DNA of 5,100 nt from Pseudolachnospira sp964507035. GTDB lineage: Bacteria; Bacillota; Clostridia; Lachnospirales; Lachnospiraceae. A program made the position numbers and the translations under genes. How positions within the stretch are numbered: position 1 is the stretch's first letter; every line of letters begins with the position of its first letter. Shown one piece after another: positions 4,028-5,100 of the stretch. The DNA lies in assembly GCA_964507035.1 (NCBI GenBank), contig CAZDOQ010000104.1:1-5100 (forward strand). Reading direction: 5' to 3'. Below the pieces are notes generated by a model. It was not told where the DNA came from. It saw only the letters and a list, made by a program, of their open reading frames with translations, and did not search any database.

Positions 4028-5100
4028 GTGGCAGATTTAGCAGAAGAGATAAAGAAGCGCCGGACCTTTGCGATTATTTCGCATCCGGACGCCGGCAAGA
4101 CCACCCTAACGGAAAAATTTCTGCTCTACGGCGGCGCCATCAACCTGGCAGGATCCGTCAAGGGCAGAAAGTCATCCCGGCACGCGGTGTCCGACTGGAT
4201 GGAGATTGAGAAGGAGAGAGGGATCTCCGTCACATCCTCGGTGCTCCAGTTCCACTATAACAATGATTGCATCAATATTTTGGACACGCCGGGGCACCAG
4301 GACTTCTCCGAGGACACCTACCGGACTCTGATGGCCGCAGATTCGGCTGTGATGGTGGTGGACGGCTCCAAGGGCGTGGAGGCCCAGACCATTAAGCTAT
4401 TTAAGGTCTGTATGCTGCGGCACATTCCCATCTTCACCTTCATCAACAAGATGGACCGGGAGGCCAAGGACCCCTTTGAACTGATGGAGGATATTGAGAA
4501 CGTGCTGGGCATTGAGACCTGTCCCATCAACTGGCCCATCGGCTCCGGCAAGTCCTTTAAAGGAGTCTATGAGCGGGATATCCACTCCATCACCACCTTC
4601 ACCGCCGAGGGCGCGGGCCAGCGGGAGATTGCCACCCGCCATCTGGATCCGGACGGACCGGAGGCACAGGCGGAGATCGGCCAGGCCGCCTTGGATCAGC
4701 TGCGGGAGGAGATTGAGCTATTGGACGGAGCGGGCCAGGAACTCAATATGGAGATGGTGCTGGCGGGCCGGCTGAGCCCGGTGTTTTTCGGCTCCGCCCT
4801 GACCAACTTTGGAGTGGAAACGTTCCTGACGCATTTTTTACGCATGACTTTGCCGCCCACGCCCCGGGTGGCGGGAGGACGGGAGATTGATCCGGTGGCG
4901 GAACCTTTCTCCGCCTTCGTGTTTAAGATCCAGGCCAACATGAACAAGGCTCACCGGGACCGGATCGCCTTCATGCGCATCTGCTCCGGCAAGTATGAGC
5001 CGGGGATGGAGGTTTTCCATGTCCAGGGGGACAAGAAGATACGCCTGTCCCAGTCCACCCAGATGATGGCCCAGGAGCGGACCATTGTGGAGGAGGCTTA
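4028..5100 (+). CDS. prfC: Peptide chain release factor 3 (RF3), 3' end beyond the window
   Basis: RF3 is a translational GTPase that removes RF1 and RF2 from the ribosome after peptide release. The frame runs from a GTG start through 357 complete codons to the window edge with no stop; full-length RF3 is about 525-530 residues, so about one third is missing. Seen in order: G1 SHPDAGKTT (18-26); the RF3-typical SDWMEIEKERGISVTSSV (55-72), which includes switch I; G3 DTPGHQDFSEDTYRTL (86-101); G4 NKMDR (140-144); WPIGSGKSFKGVY, typical of RF3; PVFFGSALTNFGV; and the start of the second domain (PFSAFVFKIQANM, then HRDRIAFMRICSGKYEPGM). These signatures separate it from EF-G and tetracycline-resistance proteins. 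It follows coaBC by 54 bases with no terminator or good promoter between, so co-transcription is likely. The first glycine of the P-loop is Ser18, which is normal for RF3. Confidence 0.96.
   Translation, partial: MADLAEEIKKRRTFAIISHPDAGKTTLTEKFLLYGGAINLAGSVKGRKSSRHAVSDWMEIEKERGISVTSSVLQFHYNNDCINILDTPGHQDFSEDTYRTLMAADSAVMVVDGSKGVEAQTIKLFKVCMLRHIPIFTFINKMDREAKDPFELMEDIENVLGIETCPINWPIGSGKSFKGVYERDIHSITTFTAEGAGQREIATRHLDPDGPEAQAEIGQAALDQLREEIELLDGAGQELNMEMVLAGRLSPVFFGSALTNFGVETFLTHFLRMTLPPTPRVAGGREIDPVAEPFSAFVFKIQANMNKAHRDRIAFMRICSGKYEPGMEVFHVQGDKKIRLSQSTQMMAQERTIVEEA

Noticed and set aside
4535..4570. Second nucleotide-binding loop (GSGKS) in the RF3 protein
   Set aside because: The surrounding WPIGSGKSFKGVY is a known conserved RF3 segment in the GTPase domain, and the true P-loop is SHPDAGKTT at residues 18-26.

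Overview
This window looks like a stretch of ordinary core chromosome from a G+C-rich low-GC-phylum relative, most probably an anaerobic gut-type clostridium (Oscillospiraceae-like). The reasons are the strong AGGAGG-type ribosome binding sites in front of nearly every gene, the heavy G/C preference at third codon positions, and the clostridial flavour of the CoaX proteins (GSDL/GSDM and IDMGTATT motifs). The taxonomic call is inference from pattern, not a database match.

Layout, left to right: a short A+T-rich leader (1-126) precedes a complete LysR-family regulator on the + strand (127-1056). Its 3' end overlaps, tail to tail, the 3' end of a leftward operon made of two tandem type III pantothenate kinase genes (coaX copy A at 1028-1798 and coaX copy B at 1825-2598, both on the - strand, B being promoter-proximal). 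A 175-base divergent intergenic region (2599-2773) then carries two well-formed promoters that face each other, several inverted repeats and a possible structured leader. To the right are coaBC (2774-3973, +) and, 54 bases on, the first 357 codons of prfC (peptide chain release factor 3) running off the window from a GTG start at 4028.

Functionally, coaX and coaBC together cover the first three steps of coenzyme A synthesis from pantothenate: phosphorylation (CoaX), cysteine addition (CoaB) and decarboxylation (CoaC), giving 4'-phosphopantetheine. Their divergent arrangement around one compact control region suggests coordinated expression. prfC (recycling of release factors 1 and 2 during translation termination) appears to be a passenger downstream of coaBC. 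The LysR regulator has no visible functional tie to CoA synthesis beyond position.

No mobile element, phage, CRISPR, RNA gene or obviously novel multi-gene system is visible. The points most worth following are the duplicated coaX pair, in which each copy departs from the family pattern at a different conserved motif, and the unusual control region between coaX and coaBC.
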